A stretch of DNA of 64,000 bases from Mucilaginibacter sp. SG564 (GCF_013149275.1 NZ_JABGNA010000008.1:62001-126000), one strand, 5' to 3'. Positions 50,902 through 59,691 are shown, numbered from the stretch's first letter. Program-made: numbers and translations. The notes: generated by a model from the sequence alone, not told the origin.

Positions 50902-52155
50902 CTAACCAATCATCTGTTCAAAAATTCCGGCTGAAGAACGGGGCCTGGGCACAAAGGGTAAACGCGATTTTATCTTATTGCCTTCACCGCCGACTTTTAG
51001 TTTGTTGAGCGCCACATACCGCAAAGGATCAATCAGGTGGTTCCATTTGTCAACCGGTTGGTTAATGGTTTTGCCCGATTGATCTACGCGCCATATATAA
51101 CGGTTAAGCTCGTTACGTAGGTTAATACTGGTGCGTGTTACATTTATTTTGTACCGTTTAAGAATGTCGATAGAGTTTTTGATACTATCCGCACCCTTTT
51201 TAGCGCCGGTGACATGCCACCCCATGCGTTTAAGGTCCTCTATTGATTTGGGTTCGGCACTATCAGCAATAATTTCCGTTGTCTTATTTACGCCGCATGC
51301 TTTAAGCTTGTCGGCTATATCGGCATTGGTTAGGCCGGTTTCATAAAAGAGCTCGTTTACCCAAAGCTCCCCGTTTTGACGGTATACCAGCAGGCAACCG
51401 GTTTGATCATTGGTGAAACCAAAATCCAAACCTGCGGCTATCAAACGGGCATCATCGGGTATTTGATTACAAAGATACCAGTTGTTAAATATCAAACCGG
51501 TAATTTTACCTGTAAGGCCACGGGCATATACCTTCCACAGTTCCAAATCATCCTTTTTTAATGATTCGATCTTATCCCGTACCGACTGATCCAGGTAGGG
51601 GTTATGCCGGTGATCGGAAATGATCAGTTGCACATGGGGTTGTCCTATCAATTTTTCGTGTACCCAAAAGCCCGTATTGGGGTTGTAGTCAATAAAAATA
51701 CGTTGCCTGGTGCGCAAAGCCAGCTCATGGTAAATATCCCAGCTTATGCCATTGGCTTCATTAACAAACAGATAGTCGCGCTTCCCGGATTTCGCGTCCT
51801 GCGCATTATCGTAGCTTTTGAACTCGATAATGCTGCCATTAGTAAACTCAAATACCCTGTCGGTTTTATTAAAATTTTTCATCGCGTTTTGTAAAGCTTC
51901 TGATTGCTGGTAGATGTTTAAAGCATCGCGCAGGGCACCGGCTTTGAGGTTGGGCACATCCTGGGCCACTACGGTTATTACCAATTTAGCAGTTTGGCAG
52001 GCCAGGCAAAAGAGCACTTGTTCAATAGCATAGGTTTTGCCCGAACTGGTGCCCCCTTGATTTACAACTATCTGAGCGCGGGAGAAATAATTTTGCCCAA
52101 AAAGTACCGATCCTCCCAGGCCGCTAAACGGAGGCGCATTGATATCATCCATCAT
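50902..52155 (-). CDS. terL: Terminase large subunit (PBSX-type)
   Basis: A 417-aa DNA-packaging motor. ATPase: Walker A QGGTSSGKT (~34-42), Walker B KRDYLFVNEAN (~128-138), and coupling-motif region IFIDYNPN. The nuclease domain starts around AAGLDFGFTNDQTGC with catalytic Asp, followed by IIADSAEP. Complete length for the Terminase_3/PBSX family. It powers headful- or cos-type packaging into the procapsid; which one cannot be told. Confidence 0.93.
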   Translation of the reverse strand: MMDDINAPPFSGLGGSVLFGQNYFSRAQIVVNQGGTSSGKTYAIEQVLFCLACQTAKLVITVVAQDVPNLKAGALRDALNIYQQSEALQNAMKNFNKTDRVFEFTNGSIIEFKSYDNAQDAKSGKRDYLFVNEANGISWDIYHELALRTRQRIFIDYNPNTGFWVHEKLIGQPHVQLIISDHRHNPYLDQSVRDKIESLKKDDLELWKVYARGLTGKITGLIFNNWYLCNQIPDDARLIAAGLDFGFTNDQTGCLLVYRQNGELWVNELFYETGLTNADIADKLKACGVNKTTEIIADSAEPKSIEDLKRMGWHVTGAKKGADSIKNSIDILKRYKINVTRTSINLRNELNRYIWRVDQSGKTINQPVDKWNHLIDPLRYVALNKLKVGGEGNKIKSRLPFVPRPRSSAGIFEQMIG

Positions 52156-52468
52156 GATGTATAGATTTAAGAAAGTGATCTTGTAAACATGGCGCAGGAA
52201 AGCGTTATGTTTAATGTGTTTAAAATGCCAGTTGGCATAAATGAATTCAAAAATACTAAAAAAATTAGTTAATTCAAAATGTATTTTGAGATTTTTTCTG
52301 AACCATGATTTTTCGATTATTGTTTTTTAACTGTACTCAAGAGGGCTTCGCCGTTCTTAGGATTGTATGGTGACCACGATTTCTGTTTGACGGTAAAATC
52401 CTTTAATCCCATAATCAGGGAAATCACGGTTCAGACAGAATCCGAAATCTCAATTCCCAAATCCGAAA
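52156..52468. repeat. Intergenic word-repeat hairpin 8
   Basis: A 313-bp gap between the terminase genes. tctgaaccatgatttttcga (52308) is complemented by aatcacggttcaga (52425), the same word family as at 39347 and 47038. 'aatccgaaatc' at the end is the word of hairpin 4. No ORF. Confidence 0.6.
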
Positions 52469-52930
52469 TCAAAGCATCACTTCCTTTTCGCTGCCAGCGG
52501 GTATGAGGCCGGTGTTCCGGATTTCTACCTGGAGTGTTTTGCCGGTTTTGGAGGGCTTTTGTATTTCTGGTTTATCATTCCAGCCCAATGTTTTAAGGGC
52601 AAATATAACACCCGTAGGTGTTTGATATAAACGCGACTCATAGGCGGCTTCCAGGCGCAGGCGCCCGCGTTTTAATACATCAGCATGTTTGCCGCTAACT
52701 TCATAAGCTTCAAACTCCTGCTTGCTGCTAAAGCCCAGGAAAAGGGCCATACCGGCGATGGTGGCAGTTTCGGGCTCTCGATCCCATACCTTTTGTGTGG
52801 TTAAGGCCGGATCTTTTCCGCTGGTTGTTTTTTGTTCCATATGGAATGTACCATCAATGTACTTAAAGTACTTATCGATACGGTGGGCTAATATCGCCGC
52901 TGATTTTGAATAATAGGCATGTATTTTCAT
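52469..52930 (-). CDS. terS: Terminase small subunit-like protein
   Basis: A 153-aa protein. The central part ETATIAGMALFLGFSSKQEF, then KRGRLRLEAAYESRL and GVIFALKTLGWNDKPE, matches the gp3-type small terminase: DNA-recognition helices followed by the 'gaiFaLKn.gW.Dk' end. It lies immediately upstream of terL in transcription and is the rightmost gene of the cluster, with no early genes beyond it. Confidence 0.82.
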   Translation of the reverse strand: MKIHAYYSKSAAILAHRIDKYFKYIDGTFHMEQKTTSGKDPALTTQKVWDREPETATIAGMALFLGFSSKQEFEAYEVSGKHADVLKRGRLRLEAAYESRLYQTPTGVIFALKTLGWNDKPEIQKPSKTGKTLQVEIRNTGLIPAGSEKEVML

Positions 52931-53110
52931 AGGTTAATGAATTAGTGAACAAAGATTTTTGGAGTAAGGACTCCTGGAACAGAGATTTTTGGAGCTAGGA
53001 CTTTTGGAGCAAAGATTTTGAGAACAAGGGACAAGGTCAGTAAAATTAGGGCCGATGAAAATCTTCAATTTACATAGCAATATCTTTGCTCCTTGTTCCC
53101 TAAATCCTTG
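52931..53110. repeat. Word-repeat hairpin 9 at the right border of the cluster
   Basis: 'ggagcaaagattttt', 'ggaacagagatttttggagc' and 'gaacaagggacaagg' on the left face 'atctttgctccttgttccc' and 'ccttgctc' on the right (to about 53113). The following bases to 53390 contain nothing recognisable. Confidence 0.7.
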
Positions 53111-53389
53111 CTCGGAAAAATATGAATAAAATTCCGAATGGAATAATCAATAGCAAATATCGGAAATAAAAATGTAAAATGCTAATTATTTTGGTATTTT
53201 AGTATAAGTGATTGGTTGTTAATCAGAAACGATTGCTGTTATCAGGGGCGAAACAAAACTTTTGTAACTATATAGGTGTTTATAAGTCTTAACAAAGGTA
53301 AATAGGGATTGTGAAAATAAAATTTAGCCAGAGCTTTGTTTGATGCCGGTCACATTAGTTTATTAAACCAGGTTTCGGCTTATTATTTT

Positions 53390-53397
53390 TACTTTTG
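53390..53397 (+). promoter_or_regulatory. -7 promoter element of the OMP85-like gene
   Basis: TACTTTTG fits TAnnTTTG, 38 bp upstream of the ATG at 53436. Confidence 0.5.
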
Positions 53398-53435
53398 CAC
53401 CTGATAACCATTTATCTACCCCTGGTACTATCATA

Positions 53436-54689
53436 ATGCGTATACAAAAAATACTTGTTCTTACTTTTACTTTAGCAGTTTTCTTTTTCGGTAATGAAAA
53501 AGCACATGCACAGGATAAAAGATATATCCCGTTGGGGCATCCCAAGTATAAGGATACCTTAATGGTTGTTCATCCCGATACTACCTTTGATAAAGATATT
53601 TTTGATGTTATTAAATCTTTATTTGATAAAAACTACAAGCAAACTAAGGCCGACTCTGTTACCACCAAACCCGTGTTCTCCATTGTACCGGCAATAGGGT
53701 ATACCCTGCAAACCAACCTGGCGGGTACTTTATCCGGCAATGTTATTTTTCGCACAGCTCCAAATACGCGTATATCTACCATTACCATCAATCCGGCTTA
53801 CACGCAAAAAAAGCAGGTAATGATACCTTTACTATCAAACATCTGGACTAAGGACAATAATTTTGACTTTATTGGCGAGCTTAGATTTTACAAATATCCG
53901 CAGAGTACTTACGGCCTGGGGAGCCACTCTAATCTGGCCGATGAAAATCCGCTCGATTATTCGTTCTTTCGCTTCGCCGAAACCGTGCTGAAGCAGGTTT
54001 CCGGTAATTTTTACGCAGGCCTGGGCTATATTTTTGATGACCGGTGGAATATGTCTGAGCGGGGGCAGTTTAATGGCGAGGTTTCGGATTACAGGCGATA
54101 CGGGCCCATTACCCGTTCTATTTCGACAGGGATCACCTTTAATGCCCTGTTTGATAGCCGCGATAACCCCATAAATCCTTCCCGCGGGTTTTACGCCTCG
54201 ATGCAATACCGCGATAACTATTCGTTCCTGGGCAGTACAAGTCCGTGGCGCTCCTTAATTATCGATGTACGCAAGTATTACAAACTCCCGGCAGAGTCTG
54301 ATAACGTATTGGCTTTTTGGTCGTACGATTGGCTGGTGATCAATGGGCGTCCAGCTTATCTCGATCTGCCGGCAACAGGTTATGATCCCAACAACACTAC
54401 CGGCCGTGGCTATATCCAGGGGCGATTCAGGGGAGCGCAGATGGTTTACCTGGAGAGCGAGTATAGGTTTAAGATCACCCGTAACGGATTATTGGGAGGA
54501 GTGGCCTTTGTGAACGCGCAGTCATTCTCGGCAGCTCCCGGCTCCGGATTGCAAAGTATACAGCCTGGTTTTGGCCCTGGTTTGCGCATCAAACTCAATA
54601 AAGTATCCAAAACCAACATCGCCATCGATTATGGCTTCGGTCGCGAAGGATCCAGGGGCTTGTTCATTAATGTTGGCGAAGTATTTTAA
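53436..54689 (+). CDS. BamA/TamA-family (OMP85) outer-membrane protein
   Basis: A 417-aa protein with a signal peptide ending at ...EKAHAQ (residue 26). It has a short periplasmic segment without clear POTRA repeats and a 16-strand-like barrel (FSIVPAIGYTLQTNLAGTLS, FDSRDNPINPSRGFYASM, AFVNAQSFSAAPGS). The family hallmark D-x-x-x-P-x-x-G (RDNPINPSRGF) is present. The short N-terminus suggests a surface-antigen-type member rather than the essential BamA. The role is not predictable. Confidence 0.85.
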   Translation: MRIQKILVLTFTLAVFFFGNEKAHAQDKRYIPLGHPKYKDTLMVVHPDTTFDKDIFDVIKSLFDKNYKQTKADSVTTKPVFSIVPAIGYTLQTNLAGTLSGNVIFRTAPNTRISTITINPAYTQKKQVMIPLLSNIWTKDNNFDFIGELRFYKYPQSTYGLGSHSNLADENPLDYSFFRFAETVLKQVSGNFYAGLGYIFDDRWNMSERGQFNGEVSDYRRYGPITRSISTGITFNALFDSRDNPINPSRGFYASMQYRDNYSFLGSTSPWRSLIIDVRKYYKLPAESDNVLAFWSYDWLVINGRPAYLDLPATGYDPNNTTGRGYIQGRFRGAQMVYLESEYRFKITRNGLLGGVAFVNAQSFSAAPGSGLQSIQPGFGPGLRIKLNKVSKTNIAIDYGFGREGSRGLFINVGEVF

Positions 54690-54856
54690 AGATATTATTT
54701 TATAATTATCTTTTTTATAGATGCACTAATATCATATTTTTTGCGAGGTTAATAATAATGGCGATTAAATGTAAAAAAATGTTAAATTTTCACTTAAAGT
54801 CGTCAAATTGATAAAATTAAAACTATTTATCATTAAATTTAGCCATCTATTAGCCT

Positions 54857-55450
54857 ATGAACAGTATTCGGTTTACTAAATGGTTATTCTCTGCTCTTTT
54901 GCTCATCCTGGTGACTATCTCGTCATGCCAGAAGGATGAGAATGTAAAGGGTATGGATTCCAATAAGTCAATCGCTGCTGCCGATAGCGCCTCAACCCTG
55001 AGTGTTAATACCCCTGGAAACTTTTTAGCAGGCAGTGGAACACTGAAGATCACCATTGAAGATTCTACTTACACTTTTGACGCGGCTAAAGACTCCGTAG
55101 CTTTTATCAATGTACATAGCGGCGACAGTAAGTATTTTGGTATCACGGCTATAAATAAAGCGCATACCATGAGCTTTGGTATCAGCTCTGCTGGTTTTGC
55201 TGCGGCTAATACAGTTAATAAAATAGCAGGCAGCCAGTTTCTTTTCAAAGTAGATGATAAAAGCCCTGTATTACAGTATACATTAACCAAATACGGAGGT
55301 AAGGATGATTTCGGAACTATCAGTATTGAAAAGTATAACAATGATAATCTGATTGCTAAAGGTACCTTCTTTACCTTTTTAGCTAAGGACGATAAAGCTA
55401 ATTCCCCATTTTACAAAGTTGAGGGTAGTTTTGAACTCCAGCTTAAATAA
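54857..55450 (+). CDS. Lipoprotein (DUF6252-like)
   Basis: A 197-aa protein. Its signal peptide ends in lipobox VTISSC (Cys24), so it is lipid-anchored. The mature part is beta-rich with the pattern GTLKITIEDSTYTFDAAKDS and FGISSAGFAA, resembling small Bacteroidetes lipoproteins of the DUF6252 type. Function unknown. The upstream 165 bp is A+T-rich promoter DNA. Confidence 0.75.
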   Translation: MNSIRFTKWLFSALLLILVTISSCQKDENVKGMDSNKSIAAADSASTLSVNTPGNFLAGSGTLKITIEDSTYTFDAAKDSVAFINVHSGDSKYFGITAINKAHTMSFGISSAGFAAANTVNKIAGSQFLFKVDDKSPVLQYTLTKYGGKDDFGTISIEKYNNDNLIAKGTFFTFLAKDDKANSPFYKVEGSFELQLK

Positions 55451-55613
55451 TTTAACTCCTCCATAATTCATCGCCTTATTTTTCAATAATCATTTAATAA
55501 TTTTTATTGCGTAATTTAAAGGTAAAAAAGACTAACATATCGCACTTATACTTGCATCCCTGACCAAAATGTGCCCTATTTTTAGTACCTTTACGGAAAT
55601 TTTAAGGAGATTA

Positions 55614-55913
55614 ATGAAAGTATTTATAGCAGGGCTTCCTTTAGAAGTAGATGAGGCCGAATTAACAGCAGTTTTTGGTGATTTTGGGCCAGTTAAATCG
55701 CTCAGGATCATTAAGGATCGCGAAACAAAAGAGAGTAGGGGTTTTGGTTTTGTAGAGATGGTTAACGATAATGAGGCGAAAGAAGCCATAAGGTGCATGA
55801 ATGGTGCAAGCTACTATGGTCGTCGTATTACTGTTAATGTTGCGGAAGACAAGGGGCCGGGCTTTAATGGTGGCGGTAACGCAGCCGGAAAAGGCGGGTT
55901 TAAACGTAATTAA
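55614..55913 (+). CDS. Single-RRM RNA-binding protein
   Basis: A 99-aa protein. RNP2 is VFIAGLP, RNP1 is RGFGFVEM, and the loop MNGASYYGRRITVNVAE is standard. The C-terminal tail is glycine-rich (GFNGGGNAAGKGGF). ATG at 55614 has the unusually clear ribosome-binding site aaggaga 5 bp upstream, which decides the start. Probably an RNA chaperone or cold-shock-type protein, as in other Bacteroidetes. Confidence 0.92.
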   Translation: MKVFIAGLPLEVDEAELTAVFGDFGPVKSLRIIKDRETKESRGFGFVEMVNDNEAKEAIRCMNGASYYGRRITVNVAEDKGPGFNGGGNAAGKGGFKRN

Positions 55914-55943
55914 CCGATAAGCTAAAAGTTATTCTTTTTTGAT

Positions 55944-55968
55944 AAAGCCGGATTTTCCGGCTTTTTTT
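55944..55968 (+). terminator. Rho-independent terminator
   Basis: AAAGCCGG-attt-TCCGGCTTTTTTT follows the RRM gene. Confidence 0.85.
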
Positions 55969-56006
55969 GTTTGAAGGTTTATTATTTTTATAATAAACCC
56001 TTGCAA

Positions 56007-56363
56007 TTAAAAAGCCTGAACCATGGATGAACTATGTATATTCACGGTATCCAATAAATGGTCGAGTCTTAAATTTAATTCGTTTAGTGGTATTTCACCA
56101 CTTTCAAGCGCGGTAGTAAGTAGATTTAATTCTGCCGAAATATTTGGGGTTGCTATTCCCAGTTCAGTGGTAATATTATTTAATTGCTGCTGATTCTCTT
56201 CCAGCATGTTAATTTTGTATTCAGCAGCGGCAAGCAGATAAATCTTCTGTACCTCATTGGTGTACAGGTGATTGCTTACTTTACTTTCCTGTTGTTTGTT
56301 AAATACAACTAAAAGTATCGCAGCAATAATAGCGGTAATTACAAACATCATTACAGGTTCCAT
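56007..56363 (-). CDS. Small membrane-anchored helical protein
   Basis: A 118-aa protein. N-terminal TM (PVMMFVITAIIAAILLVVF) then a 90-residue helical region with coiled-coil spacing (INMLEENQQQLNNITTEL). No homologous family recognised. Confidence 0.55.
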   Translation of the reverse strand: MEPVMMFVITAIIAAILLVVFNKQQESKVSNHLYTNEVQKIYLLAAAEYKINMLEENQQQLNNITTELGIATPNISAELNLLTTALESGEIPLNELNLRLDHLLDTVNIHSSSMVQAF

Positions 56364-56600
56364 CTTTTTAGTTTTCTAATTGGGTTATTGTTGCTTCAAA
56401 TGAGCAGCAATTATTAAAATAAATATATGAGTATTATATGTTACTTATTACTACAATGTTGATAAATCAGGGAAATGTTGATAAATATCCAATTTTTGCC
56501 TCTCAGTTAAAAAAATGAAACATGTTTTTGTGTTTTATGCCTACTTGATTAACTTATTTTTTTCGCGAATAAGATACCACACTTATATTTTTACAAGAAT

Positions 56601-57101
56601 CTAAAGTCGTTTTTCATAACAATAAAATCTTAATCCGGGCCTGAAATCGAGCTCGATTTCGCCGGCATATATATAGCCCAGTTTAGGAAATAACTTTTGT
56701 GTGGCCTGGTTGCTGGCATTGGTGTCTACGCGTAATGTTTTAATCCCTCGGCGTTGTGCTTCGTTTTCGGCCTGCTGCAATAGCGCAGCCGCTATCCCCA
56801 ATCCACGATATTGAGAGCTTACTGCAAGGCGATGCGTAACCACGGCTGCTTCGGTTATATCCCAGCCAACTTTGGTATATTCAGGCTCCTGGTCGGTTGT
56901 TATGGCGGTAATACCGGCAATTTGTCCTTCGGCCTCGGCTACCCAAAGCTGGGTTTTGTTAATATCATCTGTGAATACGGCAACATTAGGGTAGTTATTG
57001 TCCCATTGAAGGTTACCGGAAGCAATCATGGCGGGTACAACTTCGGCAATAAGTTCCATGATCTGAGGGATGTCTTGTAGCGTAGCGAGGCGGATCGGCA
57101 T
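56601..57101 (-). CDS. GNAT-family N-acetyltransferase
   Basis: A 166-aa acetyltransferase. The acetyl-CoA-binding motif is SSQYRGLGIAAALLQQAEN (Q/R-x-x-G-x-G/A), followed by the conserved C-terminal 'N..a..lf.klGY...ge' (SNQATQKLFPKLGYIYAGE). The substrate cannot be inferred. Confidence 0.88.
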   Translation of the reverse strand: MPIRLATLQDIPQIMELIAEVVPAMIASGNLQWDNNYPNVAVFTDDINKTQLWVAEAEGQIAGITAITTDQEPEYTKVGWDITEAAVVTHRLAVSSQYRGLGIAAALLQQAENEAQRRGIKTLRVDTNASNQATQKLFPKLGYIYAGEIELDFRPGLRFYCYEKRL

Positions 57102-57244
57102 AAAATGTTTACGATGTAATTGGCCGCCAAATTATAAAAATAGAATTTTAGATCACTCAATTTTAGTTAATATATACCTGCAATTGGCCAGTTTTTAATT
57201 ATATGCGAGGGACAGTTATTGATAGTGAGGGAGTTAAATTCTGG

Positions 57245-57391
57245 CTATTTATAAGGTTTGCGTTGCCTGGTTTTTAACTGTACAACAATTATCCATATCA
57301 TCAGCAACACTATGCTATAAAATGCGATGTTCTGTAGCTTATTGCCAACACTAAATGCGCAATCGATGGAATGTAGGGCTTTAGCCAGCAT
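57245..57391 (-). CDS. Possible 48-aa single-TM protein
   Basis: A 48-codon frame beginning MLAKALHSIDCAFSVGNKLQ with one membrane segment (IAFYSIVLLMIWIIVVQL) and a basic tail KTRQRKPYK. Topology (positive-inside) is sensible, but evidence is only ORF structure. The rest of 57102-57607 holds nothing else recognisable. Confidence 0.35.
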   Translation of the reverse strand: MLAKALHSIDCAFSVGNKLQNIAFYSIVLLMIWIIVVQLKTRQRKPYK

Positions 57392-57607
57392 GTCAATTGT
57401 AGTGTGTTAAGATCGGTTAGGTTTTATTTATTTGTTATACAGTATTTTACAGTTTCAAAAATAGTAATTTTATACTTCAAAACGCGCAGGATTTTATGTT
57501 GATGCTAATATATTGATATAAAGCTGCGACAGTTGAACACATGATATCGCTCATTGTTTATATATTTACTATCGAACGGCAAAATAATTCCTTTAAATAC
57601 ATAAACC

Positions 57608-57913
57608 ATGACCCTTGTTGAATTTTTAAAATGGCTTAAACGTGAGTCGGAGGGGTTAGAGCAATTGACCATACGTAATTATTACACCCATTTGGAGCAG
57701 CTGTTTAAAATAATAGCGTATGACGGTGCCCGCCTGGATAATAAACATGCGCTTATGATTACAACATACCTGCAATATATTGCCAACACTAAACGCGATG
57801 AATTTAGAAATGATTTGTCTAAGGCAAACCTGGCAGAGGTTCTTGAAAATATAAAAACAGATTTAGATTGCATGATCTTCCGGATTGAGCAGGGAAACAA
57901 GCCACTTATTTAG
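57608..57913 (+). CDS. Hypothetical helical protein
   Basis: A 101-aa helical protein (MTLVEFLKWLKRESEGLEQL, TIRNYYTHLEQLFKIIAYDG). It looks like the N-terminal SAM-like part of a recombinase by helix spacing, but no catalytic region follows, and I do not claim that. Unknown function. Confidence 0.55.
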   Translation: MTLVEFLKWLKRESEGLEQLTIRNYYTHLEQLFKIIAYDGARLDNKHALMITTYLQYIANTKRDEFRNDLSKANLAEVLENIKTDLDCMIFRIEQGNKPLI

Positions 57914-57993
57914 AAACAAGCCACTTATTTAATAGTGTAGTATAAAACATCATAAGCGCGGGGTTTACACTCACAGGCTTATGATGTTAAACA

Positions 57994-58695
57994 TTAATGA
58001 TTGTGCTTTTTATGAATATCTTTCACCAGGCAAAGTTTTTTAATGTCGGCTATTTTGATGATAAACGGAGCGTATTTGAGCCGGTTGCCAATCATTTCTG
58101 TAGTGTTATCTGAATGGGCAACTACTTCTTCTGCGCTATCGCCGGCCAGCAGTCTTTTGTACATGCGGTATTCGCCCCATTCAATATAGTATACCTCGCC
58201 CGGAAGTATCTTTTTATCATGTATCACCTTAAGCGCTACCCAGCAGCCGTTTTCCAGATAGGGGTACATAGAGTGGCCCCAAACGGGTAAAGCAAAGTCG
58301 CAATCCTCAATTCCCGGAAAATTCATACGGCCAACCGGCATGGAATCATTAATATCATTATAAACCTCAACCCCTGATGCGGTAGCCGAGATCTCATACA
58401 TAGGGATGCCGTCTTCTGTTTTTTTCTCTGTATTTTTTTCTTGAATAACACCTGCTTTTGAACCCGTGATGAATTCGCTGTATGTTTCTTTAAATATTCT
58501 GAGTTTTTCTGGATCGATGTTCTGGCGGCTTTTTATAATCTCGGTAATGGAGCTTGGCGAATTAAACCCAAGAACTTCGGATAATTGGGCATTTCCTATA
58601 AATGCTTTTCCCTTAAGTTGATTATAAAGTATAATAAACTCCAGTGTTTCCGGGCGTATGGTTTTGATTTTGCTGGCTTTTGGGGTCTCGTCCAT
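57994..58695 (-). CDS. HTH/S24 LexA-like repressor
   Basis: A 233-aa two-domain regulator. The N-terminal ~65 residues form an HTH (NAQLSEVLGFNSPSSITEII). The C-terminal ~130 residues are an S24 peptidase fold with nucleophile motif GHSMYPYLENG and the downstream Lys in YRMYKRLLAG. The Ala-Gly cleavage site may be in TGSKAGVIQ. It could be a self-cleaving CI/LexA-type repressor or a non-cleaving relative. A perfect 16-bp palindrome lies 24 bp upstream. Confidence 0.85.
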   Translation of the reverse strand: MDETPKASKIKTIRPETLEFIILYNQLKGKAFIGNAQLSEVLGFNSPSSITEIIKSRQNIDPEKLRIFKETYSEFITGSKAGVIQEKNTEKKTEDGIPMYEISATASGVEVYNDINDSMPVGRMNFPGIEDCDFALPVWGHSMYPYLENGCWVALKVIHDKKILPGEVYYIEWGEYRMYKRLLAGDSAEEVVAHSDNTTEMIGNRLKYAPFIIKIADIKKLCLVKDIHKKHNH

Positions 58696-58719
58696 GTTGA
58701 TAACTTTTTAAAGATATTT

Positions 58720-58752
58720 CTTTATTTAAATAAAGATTATTCTGTATATTTG
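58720..58752 (+). promoter_or_regulatory. Operator palindrome and -7 promoter element
   Basis: CTTTATTTAAATAAAG (58720-58735) is a perfect 16-bp palindrome. TATATTTG (58745-58752) matches TAnnTTTG for a plus-strand promoter. The palindrome occupies roughly the -33 region, so a repressor such as the divergent S24 protein could block this promoter. Confidence 0.5.
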
Positions 58753-58892
58753 TTCTGTTGATTCTACTAAAGTACGGCAATTTTTTACAATTGCAAACAT
58801 ATTTAGTAAAGAAATTAAAGAATTTTTATTACAGAAAAATTCAATTATCGAAATCAACTTTCAAGAATACCAGAATTGTAAACAAATTTACC

Positions 58893-59075
58893 ATGTATAT
58901 AGCCTACTCCGCCATTCAAAAACAAGATGATCAGCAACAGCAAAATTCCACCGTTCCCCCCAATCATGAACGTGTTATACGCTACCAGGCGTATATCGAA
59001 ACTTGCGCAAAGTATAGTAATGAAATAGCTGCTATACAAAAGTATATCCCCGGCTGGACACCCGCTTTCCGATAG
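58893..59075 (+). CDS. Small hypothetical protein
   Basis: A 60-aa protein from the ATG at 58893: MYIAYSAIQKQDDQQQQNST, then RVIRYQAYIETCAKYSNEIA and KYIPGWTPAFR. The upstream 45 codons of the open frame look non-coding. It is divergent from the S24 repressor and possibly co-transcribed with the next gene. Confidence 0.5.
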   Translation: MYIAYSAIQKQDDQQQQNSTVPPNHERVIRYQAYIETCAKYSNEIAAIQKYIPGWTPAFR

Positions 59076-59125
59076 CTCATCGCCCAACACAATACACCTT
59101 ATTCAGTAAACAAAAAAACAATACA

Positions 59126-59539
59126 ATGATAAAAATCGCACAGAAACTAAAAGATCAATTATGGTGGCTTATTATATCAGTGGACTATAATTACAGCCGG
59201 ATAGCCATTGCCGACCATGATTTAAATGATGATACGCTTACCCTTTGGCTGGAAGATAAGCAGGACTACAAAAACTCACTCGATGAGTGCCTGCAGGTAG
59301 ATATTAGGGCACGTGAATTTGCCAAAATAATCAAAAGCGAAGGGCTGAACAGCTATGAGGGCAGTAAAATGCACCCAACTAAAAACTTTGTATACCAGGC
59401 GCGTATTGAAATAAATACCCCGCTTAAATGGTATCAGAACGATGCTGCCGTTATTGAGCAGCAATGGGCCCGCGAAGCTGTGTTAAAAACGATACTAACC
59501 CAGCTTGTTGAAACCGAAGCTGCCCGTATTTATGATTAA
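59126..59539 (+). CDS. Hypothetical protein
   Basis: A 137-aa soluble alpha/beta protein (KIAQKLKDQLWWLIISVDYN, HDLNDDTLTLWLEDKQDYK). It lies 51 bp after 58893-59075 on the same strand, so it may be under the same S24-controlled promoter. No family recognised. Confidence 0.55.
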   Translation: MIKIAQKLKDQLWWLIISVDYNYSRIAIADHDLNDDTLTLWLEDKQDYKNSLDECLQVDIRAREFAKIIKSEGLNSYEGSKMHPTKNFVYQARIEINTPLKWYQNDAAVIEQQWAREAVLKTILTQLVETEAARIYD

Positions 59540-59593
59540 GCTCGTTTTTATGTATTTTATTATGCCAAATAGCATATTTTACATAGTAAAAAG

Positions 59594-59636
59594 AAGCGTC
59601 TTAGCGAAGGAAATAACCTTATCTAAGGCGCTTTTT
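59594..59636 (+). terminator. Hairpin terminator
   Basis: AAGCGTCTTAG and CTAAGGCGCTT (one G-U pair) flank an 18-nt loop and are followed by TTTTT. Confidence 0.7.
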
Positions 59637-59691
59637 GGTTTAAATATAATGTGTGAAATTACAGAGGTTGATATCGCCCTGCAGCGATCGG

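Noticed and set aside
53363..53545. Minus-strand ORF antisense to the start of the OMP85 gene
   Set aside because: Shadow of the real plus-strand signal-peptide region.
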